DNA from: Deinococci bacterium | GTDB lineage: Bacteria > Deinococcota > Deinococci > Deinococcales > Trueperaceae | Length of the DNA: 49,361 nucleotides | Reading direction: 5' to 3' | NCBI GenBank assembly: GCA_030149325.1 | Contig: JASBRS010000007.1 | Location: forward strand, 1 to 49,361 | Program-made: the position numbers and the translations under genes | In this document: in pieces, positions 1-11,830 of the stretch | How positions within the stretch are numbered: the stretch's first letter is position 1 | Layout of the letters: every line of letters begins with the position of its first letter | Notes under the pieces: model-generated | What the model saw: the letters and a program-made list of their open reading frames with translations, nothing else | Told to the model about the DNA's origin: nothing | Database searches by the model: none

Positions 1-2
1 AT

Positions 3-569
3 GCGGCGGCGCCGAGCGGCCGGGATGCGGCCGCGGTGGCGCTGGCGCAGGCCGGAGTGGCGGCAGCGGAGGCCGCAGGCTGGGGGCTCGCCACGGCGCT
101 GCGCGCGACGCTGGCGTTGGGCGCCCTGGGCGTCGGCGCCGACGGCTACCGCGAGCTGAGGCTGCGGGGAGCCCTCGAGGGGGCGTTGGCGGCGTCCGGC
201 GTCGACGACGCCGCCGTCGCGGCGCGGTTGCCGGAGGCGCTGCTCGAGTCGCTGCCGGACCCGGCCGCCTTCGATCCGCGTACCTGGCTGCCCACGCTCG
301 GCGCCAGCCCGGCGGCGCGTGCGGCGCTGGGCGTGCACGAGCACGAGGGGGTGCGGTGGTTCCGTCAGGAGGGCTTCCGACGACTGACGGCGGCGGCGTT
401 GGGGCTGGCGGCCGCGGCGGGCGCCGCGGGCCTGGAGGCGGCACAGCGGAAGCTGGCTGACGCCGAGCGGAGCAGCGAGTACCGCTTCGAGGCGCTGCTG
501 CGGGGCCCGGCGGACGCCACCGTGGACGCCGCGGTCGAGCCCGAAGCCGGGGCCGACGAGGAGGCTTGA
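3..569 (+). CDS. Unknown Ala-rich protein, 5' end probably outside the window
   Basis: I do not recognise this gene. The reading frame is open from the left edge of the window to a TGA at 567-569. The first in-window start candidate is a GTG at 36 (177 aa), but the frame continues upstream without a stop and with similar composition, so the true start may lie outside. The protein is very rich in Ala, Gly, Leu and Arg. A hydrophobic stretch near residues 15-35 and another Ala-rich one near residues 125-140 could be membrane or packing helices. The tail is acidic (EPEAGADEEA). It ends 7 bp from the end of ruvC on the opposite strand. No catalytic motif is visible. Confidence 0.5.
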   Translation, partial: AAAPSGRDAAAVALAQAGVAAAEAAGWGLATALRATLALGALGVGADGYRELRLRGALEGALAASGVDDAAVAARLPEALLESLPDPAAFDPRTWLPTLGASPAARAALGVHEHEGVRWFRQEGFRRLTAAALGLAAAAGAAGLEAAQRKLADAERSSEYRFEALLRGPADATVDAAVEPEAGADEEA

Positions 570-576
570 GCCGACG

Positions 577-1113
577 CTAGCGGCCGCTCGGCTCGCCCGC
601 GAGCCGGCGGCTGTGGAGGTGGGTCAACGCCAGGGCGAGGGCGTCGGAGGCGTGATGGTTGGCGGGGGCCGCGCTCGTGCCCAGCAGGGCGCGCACCATG
701 AAGGTCACCTGCGCCTTCTGGGCGCGACCGGTCCCGACCAGCGCCTGCTTGACCTGCATGGGCCCGTACTCGAACACCGGGACGCCGCGCTCGGCCGCCG
801 TCAGCAGCACCACACCGAAGGCCTGGCCGACCTTGAACGACACCTCACGCTGTCGGTGGAAGAACTGCCCCTCGATGGCCACGGCGTCGGGGCGGTGCGC
901 ATCGAGGAACGCGGCGACCGCGGTGCGGATGGCCAGCAGGCGTTCGGCCTGGGGGGTGCTCGGGCGCGTCACCACCACCTCCGAGCCGAGGAGGCGCGCC
1001 TCGCGGCGCAGCTCCTCGATCGCACCCAGCCCCAGGTTGGCGACCCCCGGGTCCACACCCACCACCCGGAACGGCGGGGCGCCGTCCTGGTTCGGGGTGC
1101 GGACCGGGGGCAC
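577..1113 (-). CDS. ruvC: Crossover junction endodeoxyribonuclease RuvC
   Basis: RuvC cuts Holliday junctions symmetrically in the RuvABC resolvasome. The 178-aa product starts at GTG 1113, preceded by GAGGAG at a good distance; an ATG-initiated extension into glnA is only frame overlap. The RNase H-like fold motifs are visible: GVDPG near the N-terminus (first catalytic Asp), AIEGQFF (catalytic Glu), and HHASDALALAL near the C-terminus. The third metal ligand position, three residues before the last Asp, is His rather than the Asp of Escherichia coli RuvC. A His at this place is known in Thermus RuvC, so the enzyme should be active. It lies 25 bp downstream of glnA on the same strand and may be read through from it. 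Confidence 0.93.
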   Translation of the reverse strand: MPPVRTPNQDGAPPFRVVGVDPGVANLGLGAIEELRREARLLGSEVVVTRPSTPQAERLLAIRTAVAAFLDAHRPDAVAIEGQFFHRQREVSFKVGQAFGVVLLTAAERGVPVFEYGPMQVKQALVGTGRAQKAQVTFMVRALLGTSAAPANHHASDALALALTHLHSRRLAGEPSGR

Positions 1114-1138
1114 CGTCAGGCTCCTCGAGGTACGGGTC

Positions 1139-2479
<1,341 letters not shown>

Positions 2480-2733
2480 GCGAACTCCTCCTGGGACCGG
2501 TCGGCCGCCGTCGTCGCTCGCGGCGTTCGCGAGGCGCGGCGTCGGACCCCATCGACGCTACCACGGCGCCCGCCCGTTGTGACGTACCGTGTTCGTTCTG
2601 CCGGCATGTTGACCGCTCGGAGGCGCACAACGTGCAGCCAGAGAGGGTGCGACGGGTCGGAACGAGGGCGGCGCCGGGACCGAAGGCCCCGGCGCCGCGA
2701 CGCTGCTCCCGGCCCGAGGCCGGCCGAGCGCGC
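2480..2733 (-). other. Intergenic region between the two glutamine synthetase genes
   Basis: This 254-bp stretch holds the ribosome binding site of the downstream glnA (AGGAGGAG, five bases from GTG 2479) and a strong hairpin close to the end of the upstream glnA. No convincing sigma-70 -35/-10 pair or protein-coding frame was found in it. Confidence 0.6.
2668..2698 (-). terminator. Hairpin terminator after beta-type glnA
   Basis: A perfect 11-bp stem (GCGGCGCCGGG with its complement) around a 9-base loop, 35 bp past the glnA stop codon. There is no T-run, so it may need Rho or act as an mRNA end stabiliser. Confidence 0.6.
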
Positions 2734-4146
2734 TCAGCTGTCGTAGTAGAGGCTGAACTCGTAGGGGTGCGGGCGCAGCCGGAGCTGCTCGAGCTCGTTC
2801 TCGACCTTGTAGTCGATCCAGGTGGTGATGAGGTCGTCGGTGAAAACGCCGCCCTTGGTCAGGAAGGCGTGGTCGTTGGACAGCGCGTCGAGCGCCTCGC
2901 CGAGCGAGCCGGGCGTCGACGGGATGTGCGACAGCTCCTCCTTGCTCATCTCGTAGATGTTGCGGTCGAGCGGTGCGCCGGGGTCGGTCTTGTTCTGGAT
3001 GCCGTCGAGCATCGCCATCATCATGGCCGAGAACATCAGGTAGCCGTTGCTGCTGGGGTCGGGGCAGCGGAACTCGGCGCGCTTGGCCTTGGGACTGCCC
3101 GAGTACATGGGGATGCGCACGGCCGCCGAGCGGTTGCGCTTCGACATCGCCAGGTTGACGGGCGCTTCGTAGCCGGGCACCAGCCGGTGGTAGGAGTTGG
3201 CGGTGGGCGCGGCGAAGGCCAGGACGGCGGGGGCGTGCTTCAAGAGGCCGCCGACGGCGTGCAGCGCGGTGGCGCTGAGGCCGGCGTAGCCGTCACCGGG
3301 GAACAGCGGCCGACCGTCCTTCCACAACGACATGTGGGTATGCATGCCCGAGCCGTTGTCCTCGAAGATCGGCTTGGGCATGAACGTCACGGTCTTGCCG
3401 TAACGCTTCGCCACGTTCTTGATGATGTACTTGTACCACATGAACTGATCGGCCATCTGGAGCAGTTCGGCGTAGCGCATGTCGATCTCCGACTGCCCGC
3501 CGGTGCCCACCTCGTGGTGGTGCGCCTCGACCACGATGCCGAGCTCCTGCATGACGCCGACCATCTCGCCGCGCAGGTCGTGGTAGGTGTCGGTCGGGCT
3601 GACGGGGAAGTAGCCGCCCTTGTAGCTGGGCTTGTACCCGAGGTTGGGCTCCTCGAAGCGCGCCGTGTTCCAGGCGCCCTCCACCGAGTCGATCTCGTAG
3701 AAGCCGCGGTACTGGTTCTGCTCGTAGCGCACCTCGTCGAAGATGAAGAACTCGGGCTCGGGCCCGACGTAGGCGGTGTCGGCGATGCCCGTCTCCTTCA
3801 GGTACGCCACCGCCTTGCGGGCGACGTGCCGCGGGTCGCGGCTGTAGTCCTCCAGCGTCTCGGGGTCCTTGATGTCGGCGATCACGCTGACGGTCGGCTG
3901 CTTGAAGAAGGGGTCGATGACGGCGGTCGAGGGGTCGGGCACGGCGAGCATGTCGGAGACGTTGATGGCCTGCCAGCCGCGGATCGACGAGCCGTCGAAG
4001 CCGACGCCCTCCTCGAAGGTGCCCTCGTCCCAGGTGTCGATCGGGTAGGAGCAGTGCTGCCACGTCCCGAGCAGGTCCGTGAACTTCAGGTCGACCATCT
4101 TCGCCCCGTGCTCGCGGGCAAACTCGAAGAACTCGCGTGCTGTCAT
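2734..4146 (-). CDS. glnA: Glutamine synthetase type I, beta-like subtype
   Basis: A second glutamine synthetase of 470 aa, the usual length of the GSI-beta enzymes of Proteobacteria and Actinobacteria. ATG 4146 is chosen because GAGGTG lies seven bases before it; the GTG at 4161 falls upstream of that site. Motifs: [39 protein letters not shown], and the C-terminal FSLYYDS. The loop RNIYEMS carries Tyr at the place that GlnE adenylylates in beta enzymes, so covalent regulation is possible if a GlnE homolog exists in the genome (not in this window). It is transcribed divergently from the first Liv operon, and a promoter can be seen upstream. Having one Tyr-type and one Phe-type enzyme side by side suggests different nitrogen-status control. 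Confidence 0.95.
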   Translation of the reverse strand: MTAREFFEFAREHGAKMVDLKFTDLLGTWQHCSYPIDTWDEGTFEEGVGFDGSSIRGWQAINVSDMLAVPDPSTAVIDPFFKQPTVSVIADIKDPETLEDYSRDPRHVARKAVAYLKETGIADTAYVGPEPEFFIFDEVRYEQNQYRGFYEIDSVEGAWNTARFEEPNLGYKPSYKGGYFPVSPTDTYHDLRGEMVGVMQELGIVVEAHHHEVGTGGQSEIDMRYAELLQMADQFMWYKYIIKNVAKRYGKTVTFMPKPIFEDNGSGMHTHMSLWKDGRPLFPGDGYAGLSATALHAVGGLLKHAPAVLAFAAPTANSYHRLVPGYEAPVNLAMSKRNRSAAVRIPMYSGSPKAKRAEFRCPDPSSNGYLMFSAMMMAMLDGIQNKTDPGAPLDRNIYEMSKEELSHIPSTPGSLGEALDALSNDHAFLTKGGVFTDDLITTWIDYKVENELEQLRLRPHPYEFSLYYDS

Positions 4147-4212
4147 CGAAGAACACCTCACAAGTCACGAAATGCGGTTACACCCTGCACGATTTGGGCG
4201 CTTCCGTGACGA

Positions 4213-4242
4213 AGCGTATCGCTAGGCATTGTCATGAGTCAA
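4213..4242 (-). promoter_or_regulatory. Predicted sigma-70 promoter of beta-type glnA
   Basis: On the minus strand, TTGACT (4237-4242), an 18-base spacer and TACGCT (4213-4218). It lies about 65 bp upstream of the glnA start codon. Confidence 0.55.
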
Positions 4243-4343
4243 TATGTGAGCGTGCATGGTGTCCGGCGCCCCGCCGCCCGAAGGGGCCGCGCTCGGGGCG
4301 CCTCGACCGGCTCGGACCGCCGCGGCGGACCGCCCGGCTCATG

Positions 4344-4373
4344 CAACTCACGCCCACCTCGGTACAACTCACG
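4344..4373. repeat. Direct repeat CAACTCACG, 21-bp spacing
   Basis: Two exact 9-bp copies start 21 bp apart, two helical turns, in the leader of the first Liv operon. This geometry is typical of a binding site for a dimeric regulator on one DNA face. The regulator is unknown. Confidence 0.4.
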
Positions 4374-4466
4374 ACGGGGACAGCGATTGCCCCTATCCAT
4401 CGTCGGCAGGTCGACGCGCCCCCCAGGGACCGGCTGCGGAGGCGATGCGAAAGGAGAGCGAGGCTG

Positions 4467-5726
4467 ATGAGGAAGTTCCTGATCCTAGGTGCGGCAACCA
4501 TCCCGCTTCTGTTCGGGACGGCACTGGCGCAGAGCTGCACGGTGACCATCGGGAGCGTGATGGCGCTGACCGGCTCGCTCGGCGTGCTCGGCCAGCAGAT
4601 CGCCAAGGGAGCCCAGCTGGCGGTCGCCGACCTGAACGCCGCCGGCGGCGTGGACGGCTGCACCGTCAAGCTGGCGCTGTCCGACGACCAGACGCAGGCC
4701 AACGTCGGCGTCGATGCCGCCAAGAAGCTGGTGGACGTCCAGCACGTGCCCGCCATCGTGGGCGCGCTGTCGAGCGGGATCACCACCGCCATCCTGACGT
4801 CCGTCACGGCGCCCGGCCACGTCATCCTGATCTCGCCGGCCTCGACCTCGCCGACGCTGACCCAGCTCGGCAAGGACGGCAAGACGGGCGGCTACTTCTT
4901 CCGTACCGCGCCGTCCGACGCCCTGCAGGGCGTGGCCATGGCCGACTACGCCTACACCGGGGGCCTGCGCAAGGTCGCTGTGCTGTACCTCAACAACGCC
5001 TACGGCCAGGGGCTCAGCGACCAGTTCGTCAAGGCCTTCAAGGGCTTGGGCGGGACCGTGACGCAGGACGTCGTCTACAACCCCGACCAGCCGTCGTACC
5101 GCTCCGAGGTGAACAAGGCCCTGGGCGGAGGCCCGCAGGCGCTGTTCCTCATCGGCTATCCGGGTGACGGCACTACCATCGCCCGCGAGTGGGTGGCCTC
5201 CGGCGGCCCGCAGACCTGGCTCCTGCCGGACGGGCTGGAGTCCCAGGCGTTCGTCAACGACGTCGGCCCCAGCTACTTCAAGAAGGTGTACGGGACCGCG
5301 CCCGGCACCACCGACACCCCCTCGCTGGCGACCTTCAAGAAGGAGTTCCAGGCCAAGTTCGGGAGCCTCCCCACGCAGGCGTACATGACCAACGCCTACG
5401 ACGCCACCGTCATCGTGGGCCTGGCGATGGACTACGCCAAGACCACCACCGACACCGCCGCCATCCGCGATGCCATGCGCAAGGTGACCGACCCCAACGG
5501 CCAGAAGGTCTACGCCGGCGCCAACGAGCTGCAGGCCGCGGCGGGGCTGCTCAAGCTCGGCACCACGCTGCAGTACATCGGCGCGACCGGGCCACTGCAG
5601 TTCGACGCCTACGGCGACGTGGCCGGCCCCTACGTGAAGTGGACGGTCACCGGCGGCAACGTCAAGGAGACCGGCATGATCACGGTCTCCGAGATCGAGA
5701 AGGTCCAGGCCGAGCTCGCCAAGTAG
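4467..5726 (+). CDS. Liv-type ABC transporter substrate-binding protein (first system)
   Basis: Captures a substrate outside the membrane for a branched-chain amino acid (HAAT/Liv) family ABC importer. The 419-aa protein begins with a signal peptide: a short basic start (MRKF), a hydrophobic core and FGTALAQ, likely cleaved after ALA. The mature part matches the Peripla_BP_6 family, with the opening signature TVTIGSVMALTGSLGVLG and two Rossmann-like lobes. AAGGAG lies ten bases before ATG 4467. Four further transporter genes follow. The bound ligand cannot be read from sequence; amino acids, amides and urea-like compounds are all known for this family. A pair of hairpins follows the gene and probably keeps its mRNA more abundant than that of the membrane parts. 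Confidence 0.9.
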   Translation: MRKFLILGAATIPLLFGTALAQSCTVTIGSVMALTGSLGVLGQQIAKGAQLAVADLNAAGGVDGCTVKLALSDDQTQANVGVDAAKKLVDVQHVPAIVGALSSGITTAILTSVTAPGHVILISPASTSPTLTQLGKDGKTGGYFFRTAPSDALQGVAMADYAYTGGLRKVAVLYLNNAYGQGLSDQFVKAFKGLGGTVTQDVVYNPDQPSYRSEVNKALGGGPQALFLIGYPGDGTTIAREWVASGGPQTWLLPDGLESQAFVNDVGPSYFKKVYGTAPGTTDTPSLATFKKEFQAKFGSLPTQAYMTNAYDATVIVGLAMDYAKTTTDTAAIRDAMRKVTDPNGQKVYAGANELQAAAGLLKLGTTLQYIGATGPLQFDAYGDVAGPYVKWTVTGGNVKETGMITVSEIEKVQAELAK

Positions 5727-5738
5727 GCTCGCCCTGCC

Positions 5739-5801
5739 ATCGCGCCCAACCTAGGCGCGATCGTCGTTGCGGGGGTCGCCGGTCGTCTCGGCGGCCCCCG
5801 C
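5739..5801 (+). terminator. Tandem hairpins between binding-protein gene and livG
   Basis: Two hairpins in the 95-bp gap: an 8-bp perfect stem ATCGCGCC (5739-5746 with 5754-5761), and GCGGGGG/CCCCCGC with further GC pairs inside (5769-5801). No T-run follows. They probably act as partial terminator or 3'-end stabiliser, a common arrangement in transporter operons. Confidence 0.5.
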
Positions 5802-5821
5802 GATGGTGAGGATGTGAACGG

Positions 5822-7304
<1,483 letters not shown>

Positions 7305-7305
<1 letters not shown>

Positions 7306-8195
7306 TGGGGCAGTACATCGCCGACGGCATCGTCCTCGGCGCCACGCTGGCGTTGGGGGCCATCGGTCTCACCTTGACGTTCAACATCCTGCGTTTCGCC
7401 AACTTCGCGCACGGGGAGCTGCTCACCTTCGGCGCGTACTTCGCGCTCGCGCTGAGCGGGGTCCTGGCCTTCGGACCGGACCTGGGGTCGCTGACGTTCG
7501 GCTGGGGCTTCGTGCTGGTGATCGTCCTCGCTGCGGCCCTGACGGCGGGCTTGGCCATCCTCCTCGATCTCCTGATCTACCGCGTCCTGCGCAGGAGCGA
7601 CGTGGCGGTGGCGCTCGTCATCGCGTCGTTCGGCGCCTCGCTGATGCTGCGCAACATCGTGGTGTTCGTGTGGGGGCCGCAGCCCGAGTACTACTCGCGC
7701 GCCATCGCCATCGCCCGGCCGGTGCTGCCGGGGGTGCGCCTCAGTGCCGACGAGATCTTCGTGGTCGTCGTAGCGGCCGTGTTGATGATCGCGCTGCACC
7801 TGTTCCTCACGCGGACCCGCCTGGGCAAGGCGATGCGCGCGGTCAGCGACAACGCCGCGCTCTCGCAGGTGACCGGGATCAACGTCACCAACGTGGTGCG
7901 TCTGGTGTGGGCGGTCGGCGGCGCCCTGGCCGCGGTGGGGGGGATCCTCTACGGGCTCACGGTCCAGATGATCCCCACCATGGGCTTCAACCTCATCCTG
8001 CCGATGTTCGCCGCGGCCATCCTGGGCGGGATCGGCAGCATCTACGGGGCGGTGCTGGGCGGCCTGGTGATCGGCCTCGCCGAGTCGGTGTCGGTGCTGT
8101 GGATCGATCCCGGCTACAAGCCGGCCGTCGCCTTCGCCCTGATGTTCGTGATCCTGCTGGTCCGCCCCCACGGCATCCTGGGAGAGCGATCGTGA
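7305..8195 (+). CDS. livH: Liv-type ABC transporter permease LivH (first system)
   Basis: One half of the membrane channel, 296 aa, the normal LivH length, with about eight hydrophobic helices. The conserved segment FNILRFANFAHGELLTFGAY and the EAA-like loop TRLGKAMRAVSDNAALSQVTGIN, where the ATPase docks, are present. The start is GTG 7305, overlapping the livF stop. It ends in a GTGA overlap with the second permease. The ATPase genes precede the permease genes here, the reverse of the second operon. Confidence 0.92.
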
Positions 8196-9157
8196 CCGGC
8201 TTGCTGTCGTACCTGGTGTTCTTCCTGATCCAGGCGCTGATCTACGCTCTGGTGGCGCTCGGCCTCAACCTGCAATGGGGCTACACGGGGCTGTTCAACA
8301 TCGGCGTTGCAGGGTTCTTCCTGGTGGGCTCGTACACCTTCGCCGTCCTCTCGGGCCCGGCCTACGCCACACACCTCGGGGGATTCGGGTTGCCGGTGGC
8401 CGTCGGGATCCTGGGTGCGATGGCGATGGCGGGGCTGATCGCCCTCGTCGTCGGCATCCCTACGTTGCGCCTGAGGGAGGACTACCTGGCGATCGCCACC
8501 ATCGGGATCGCCGAGGTCCTCCGGTTGGTGGCGCTCAACGCCCGCGGCCTGACCGGCGGCAGCCGTGGCGCCCAGAGCATCCCGCGACCGTTCCAGGGCC
8601 TCGAGCTCGGCAACGTGGCCTCGAACCTGGTGTTCCTGGTCCTGGTGGCGGCGCTGGTCGTGCTGGTCTACCTGGCGCTGGAGACGATGGTCAGGTCGCC
8701 CTGGGGGCGTGTCCTGAAGGCCATCCGCGAGGACGAGCAGGCAGCGTCCTCGCTCGGCAAGGACCCCTTCCGCTTCCGCCTGCAGTCGTTCGTGCTGGGG
8801 TGCGCCATCATGGGCCTGGGAGGCGCACTGAACGCCAGCTTCGTGGGCTTCGTCGCGCCCACCGACTTCCTGCCTATCCTGACCTTCGAGATCTGGGCGA
8901 TGCTCATCGTCGGGGGCAGCGGCAACAACCGCGGCGCCCTATTGGGATCGGTGCTGGTGTGGGCCTTCTGGACCGGCACGGGGTCGATCGCGCAGTCGCT
9001 CCTGCCGTCCGGGCTGCAGGTGAAGGGCGGCGCGCTCCAGGTGATCCTCATCGGCGCGGTGTTGCTCCTCATCCTGATGATCCGTCCGCGCGGACTCATC
9101 GGCGAGGAGAGAACTGTCTCCAGGGAGGCGGAACTCGGCGGCGACGGCCGCACCTGA
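8192..9157 (+). CDS. livM: Liv-type ABC transporter permease LivM (first system)
   Basis: Second membrane subunit, 321 aa, starting at GTG 8192 inside the livH stop (GTGA). Family features: LNLQWGYTGLFNIGVAGFF near the N-terminus, GIPTLRLREDYLAIATIGIAE, and the EAA-like docking loop SPWGRVLKAIREDEQAASSLGK. Ends with RPRGLIGEE and a short polar tail. Last gene of the first Liv operon. Confidence 0.92.
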   Translation: MTGLLSYLVFFLIQALIYALVALGLNLQWGYTGLFNIGVAGFFLVGSYTFAVLSGPAYATHLGGFGLPVAVGILGAMAMAGLIALVVGIPTLRLREDYLAIATIGIAEVLRLVALNARGLTGGSRGAQSIPRPFQGLELGNVASNLVFLVLVAALVVLVYLALETMVRSPWGRVLKAIREDEQAASSLGKDPFRFRLQSFVLGCAIMGLGGALNASFVGFVAPTDFLPILTFEIWAMLIVGGSGNNRGALLGSVLVWAFWTGTGSIAQSLLPSGLQVKGGALQVILIGAVLLLILMIRPRGLIGEERTVSREAELGGDGRT

Positions 9158-9207
9158 CGGGACGCGGAACGCGAGTACAGGACGCGATGTGGAGCCCTTC
9201 GGCAGCG

Positions 9208-9236
9208 TTGACACGTCGAGGGGCTCTCTGTATTAT
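9208..9236 (+). promoter_or_regulatory. Near-consensus sigma-70 promoter of the second Liv operon
   Basis: TTGACA at 9208-9213, exactly 17 bases, then TATTAT at 9231-9236: eleven of twelve consensus bases with ideal spacing. Transcription should begin near 9243, leaving a leader of about 95 bases before the ATG at 9338. Confidence 0.85.
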
Positions 9237-9337
9237 GTTCCAGCGCGCATGCATTGTTACAGTTGCACGTTCGCCAACCGCAGGGGCTCCAGGGACCGCT
9301 GACGGCGGCACGGGGCCGCACCATGGAGGAGGAATAC

Positions 9338-10501
9338 ATGTTCAAGAAGCTGTTCTTGGCAGCCATCGCTCTCGTGCTCGCAGGTACGGCCCTGGCGCAG
9401 GCGCCGATCAAGATCGGCGTCAACCTCGAGCTGTCCGGTCGCTTCGCGACCATCGGCAACTCCACCTTGCAGGGGATCCAGGCTGCCCAGCAGCAGATGT
9501 CCGAGGTGCTCGGGCGCCCCGTCGAGCTGTCGATCTGTGACAACCAGACCACGCCCGAGGGTTCGAAGGCCTGTGCCAACCGCTTCATCGACGAGAAGGT
9601 CGTCGGCGTTCTCGGCGCTATCTCCTCGACCATGAGCATCGCTGCGGCCCAGAACCTGCAGGACGCCGGCATCATCATGATCTCGACGAGCTCCACCAAC
9701 CCGGCCACCACCCAGATCGGTGACCACATCTTCCGCGTCGCCTACACCGACGATTTCCAGGGCAAGGTCGCGGCCGAGTACGCCTTCAACACCCTCAAGG
9801 CCCGTAAGGCGGCGATCTTCCGTCAGCAGGACGACGACTACAGCTTCGGCCTGGCCGGCTTCTTCCAGGACGAGTTCCAGAAGCTCGGCGGACAGACCAT
9901 CATGCTGAACTTCGTCGCCAACACCGTCGACTTCTCCTCGCAGATCAACGACGCGCGCGGCTTCAAGCCCGACGTCGTCTACTACTCCGGCTTCTGCGCC
10001 GAGGGCGCCACGCTCATCCCGCAGCTCAAGCAGCAGGGCTTCAACATGCAGTTCCTGGGCGCCGACGCCTCCGACGACTCGCAGTGCCCGACCAGCGGTG
10101 GCGCGGCCTTCAACGGCTACCTGTTCACCGGCTTCGGCGGCCCCGAAGTGCTCACGGGCGCGGCCAAGCAGCGCGCCGAGGACTTCCACAAGTTCTTCAA
10201 CATCGCGTTCCCGAAGGCCACCGACTTCAACGGCTTCACGCTGGCCGGCGCCGACTCCTACAACGTGCTGGTGCAGGCCATCAAGGACGCCGGCACCGAC
10301 AACGAGGCGGCCGTCCTCAAGTCGCTGTCGAACCTCAAGGACTACCCCGGCGTCTCCGGCTCGATCACCTTCGCCGGCACCGACGGCACCCCGAAGGACC
10401 GCACCATCGCCTTCTTCGAGTACCTGGTGCCTGGCCAGAACGGTGCGGCCTGGTCGAAGATCAGCAAGTTCGGCCTGAGCACCGCCGCCGCCTCGCAGTA
10501 G
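9338..10501 (+). CDS. Liv-type ABC transporter substrate-binding protein (second system)
   Basis: Extracytoplasmic binding protein of 387 aa for the second importer. GGAGGAGG sits five bases before ATG 9338. The signal peptide is MFKKLFL, a hydrophobic core and GTALAQ. The mature protein opens with IKIGVNLELSGRFATIGN, typical of Peripla_BP_6. It carries four Cys after the signal peptide (in SICDNQ, KACANR, GFCAEG and SQCPTS), which could form disulfides outside the membrane. With a near-consensus promoter and a strong ribosome binding site it is probably one of the best expressed genes here. A perfect 30-bp palindrome follows. Ligand unknown; a hydrophobic amino acid is the family default. 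Confidence 0.9.
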   Translation: MFKKLFLAAIALVLAGTALAQAPIKIGVNLELSGRFATIGNSTLQGIQAAQQQMSEVLGRPVELSICDNQTTPEGSKACANRFIDEKVVGVLGAISSTMSIAAAQNLQDAGIIMISTSSTNPATTQIGDHIFRVAYTDDFQGKVAAEYAFNTLKARKAAIFRQQDDDYSFGLAGFFQDEFQKLGGQTIMLNFVANTVDFSSQINDARGFKPDVVYYSGFCAEGATLIPQLKQQGFNMQFLGADASDDSQCPTSGGAAFNGYLFTGFGGPEVLTGAAKQRAEDFHKFFNIAFPKATDFNGFTLAGADSYNVLVQAIKDAGTDNEAAVLKSLSNLKDYPGVSGSITFAGTDGTPKDRTIAFFEYLVPGQNGAAWSKISKFGLSTAAASQ

Positions 10502-10560
10502 ACCGACCAGAGTTCGCTCCGGAGCCTAGATGGCTACTGTCGACCATACGAATCGGACCA

Positions 10561-10590
10561 CCTGGAGGGCGGGGTACCCCGCCCTCCAGG
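10561..10590 (+). terminator. Perfect 30-bp palindrome between binding-protein and permease genes
   Basis: Fifteen bases followed by their exact reverse complement (arm CCTGGAGGGCGGGGT), 59 bp after the binding-protein stop and 34 bp before the permease start. As RNA it folds into a very stable hairpin with a minimal loop. No T-run follows, so leaky termination or protection of the upstream mRNA is more likely than a full stop. Confidence 0.65.
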
Positions 10591-10624
10591 CGTGTGCCGT
10601 ATCTCCAACGTCCGAGGTGTCTCT

Positions 10625-11830
10625 GTGGCGGTGACTTCCACCAGAGCTCAGCGGCGTCGCGTGCCCTGGGGCTGGATCATCGGCCTGGGGCTGGTGGCGC
10701 TCGTTATCTTCCGTATCTACTATGTCGTCCATGTCCTCAAGGCACGCGACCTGGCCTTCTTCGTCGGCGCCATGTTGCAGTCGCTTCAGCTCGGTAGTCT
10801 CTACGCGCTCATCGCGCTGGGCTACACCATGGTCTACGGCATCATCCGCTTGATCAACTTCGCCCACGGCGACGTGTTCATGGTGGGCGCGTTCCTCGCC
10901 TACTTCCTGTTCAGCCGAAGCCCGTACGCCCTGCCCTGGGCGCTGATCTGGGCCGCGCTCTCGGCCTGGGGTGTGATGTTCGTACTGAACCTCTGGCGAG
11001 GTTCGTTCCGGGATCCGATCGTGATCGGCGGCGGTGTCGTGGCCATGGCCGGGTTGACCTATGCGCTCTCGGCGACGACCGTCAACTGGCTGCTCGCCAT
11101 GCTTCTCAGCATGCTGATCACGGGCGTGCTCGGCGTCGTGATCGACCGAGTGGCGTACCGGCCCCTGCGGGGCGCGCCGCGTATCTCCCTGTTGATCACC
11201 GCTATCGCCATGTCGTTCTTCCTCGAGAACACCGGCCTGCTGGTCTTCACGCGGAACCAGACGCCTTTCCGTCCGCCCACCGAGTGGACGCAGTACCTGC
11301 AGTTCCCGGTGTTCGGCAGCACCGTCTACACCACCCGCTTGATCTTCCTCATCCCCTTGGCCACGGCCCTGCTGGTGGTGGCGCTCACCCTCTTCGTGAC
11401 GCGTACGCGGTTGGGGAAGGCGATGCGAGCGTCGGCGCAGGACCCCGAGACGGCTCAGATGATGGGTGTCAACGTCGATCGCGTCATCGCCACCACCTTC
11501 CTGCTGGGGTCGATGCTGGCCGCCGCTGGCGGCGTGCTGTGGGGGCTCAACTTCGGCAGCCTCAACCAGCCGGCCGTGATGGGCATCCTGCCGGGCATCA
11601 AGGCGTTCGCTGCCGCGGTCATCGGCGGCATCGGGAGCCTGCCGGGTGCCGTGATCGGCGGCGTGTTGCTCGGCTTCCTCGAGAACTTCGTGACGGCGCT
11701 GTTCCCGCGCACCCAACACTTCGCCGGCCTCACCGAGTACAAGGACACCTTCGCGTTCATCCTGCTCATCCTGGTGCTGCTGCTTAGGCCTAGCGGCATC
11801 GTGGGTGAGGACCTCTCGGAGAAGGTGTGA
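10625..11830 (+). CDS. livH: Liv-type ABC transporter permease LivH (second system), enlarged
   Basis: Membrane subunit of the second importer. GTG 10625 is preferred because GAGGTG stands five bases upstream; GTG at 10592 or 10631 is possible. The 401-aa product is about 100 residues longer than usual LivH (near 290-300). The extra length is an N-terminal basic segment plus a hydrophobic helix (WIIGLGLVALVIFRIYYVV) before the normal start of the fold, and an insertion near residues 105-160 with two more hydrophobic stretches. The core is standard: GYTMVYGIIRLINFAHGDVF, TRTRLGKAMRASAQDPETAQ and RPSGIVGED. Stop and next start overlap as TGATG. Confidence 0.9.
   Translation: MAVTSTRAQRRRVPWGWIIGLGLVALVIFRIYYVVHVLKARDLAFFVGAMLQSLQLGSLYALIALGYTMVYGIIRLINFAHGDVFMVGAFLAYFLFSRSPYALPWALIWAALSAWGVMFVLNLWRGSFRDPIVIGGGVVAMAGLTYALSATTVNWLLAMLLSMLITGVLGVVIDRVAYRPLRGAPRISLLITAIAMSFFLENTGLLVFTRNQTPFRPPTEWTQYLQFPVFGSTVYTTRLIFLIPLATALLVVALTLFVTRTRLGKAMRASAQDPETAQMMGVNVDRVIATTFLLGSMLAAAGGVLWGLNFGSLNQPAVMGILPGIKAFAAAVIGGIGSLPGAVIGGVLLGFLENFVTALFPRTQHFAGLTEYKDTFAFILLILVLLLRPSGIVGEDLSEKV

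Larger units (their letters stand above)
4147..4466. promoter_or_regulatory. Divergent control region between glnA and the first Liv operon
   Basis: A 320-bp non-coding region. The left part carries the glnA promoter on the minus strand. The right part should be the leader of the Liv operon: a hairpin at 4265-4302 (9-bp stem GGCGCCCCG), a direct repeat CAACTCACG at 4344-4352 and 4365-4373, and AAGGAG at 4451-4456 before ATG 4467. No good -35/-10 pair for the Liv operon was recognised. Confidence 0.55.
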
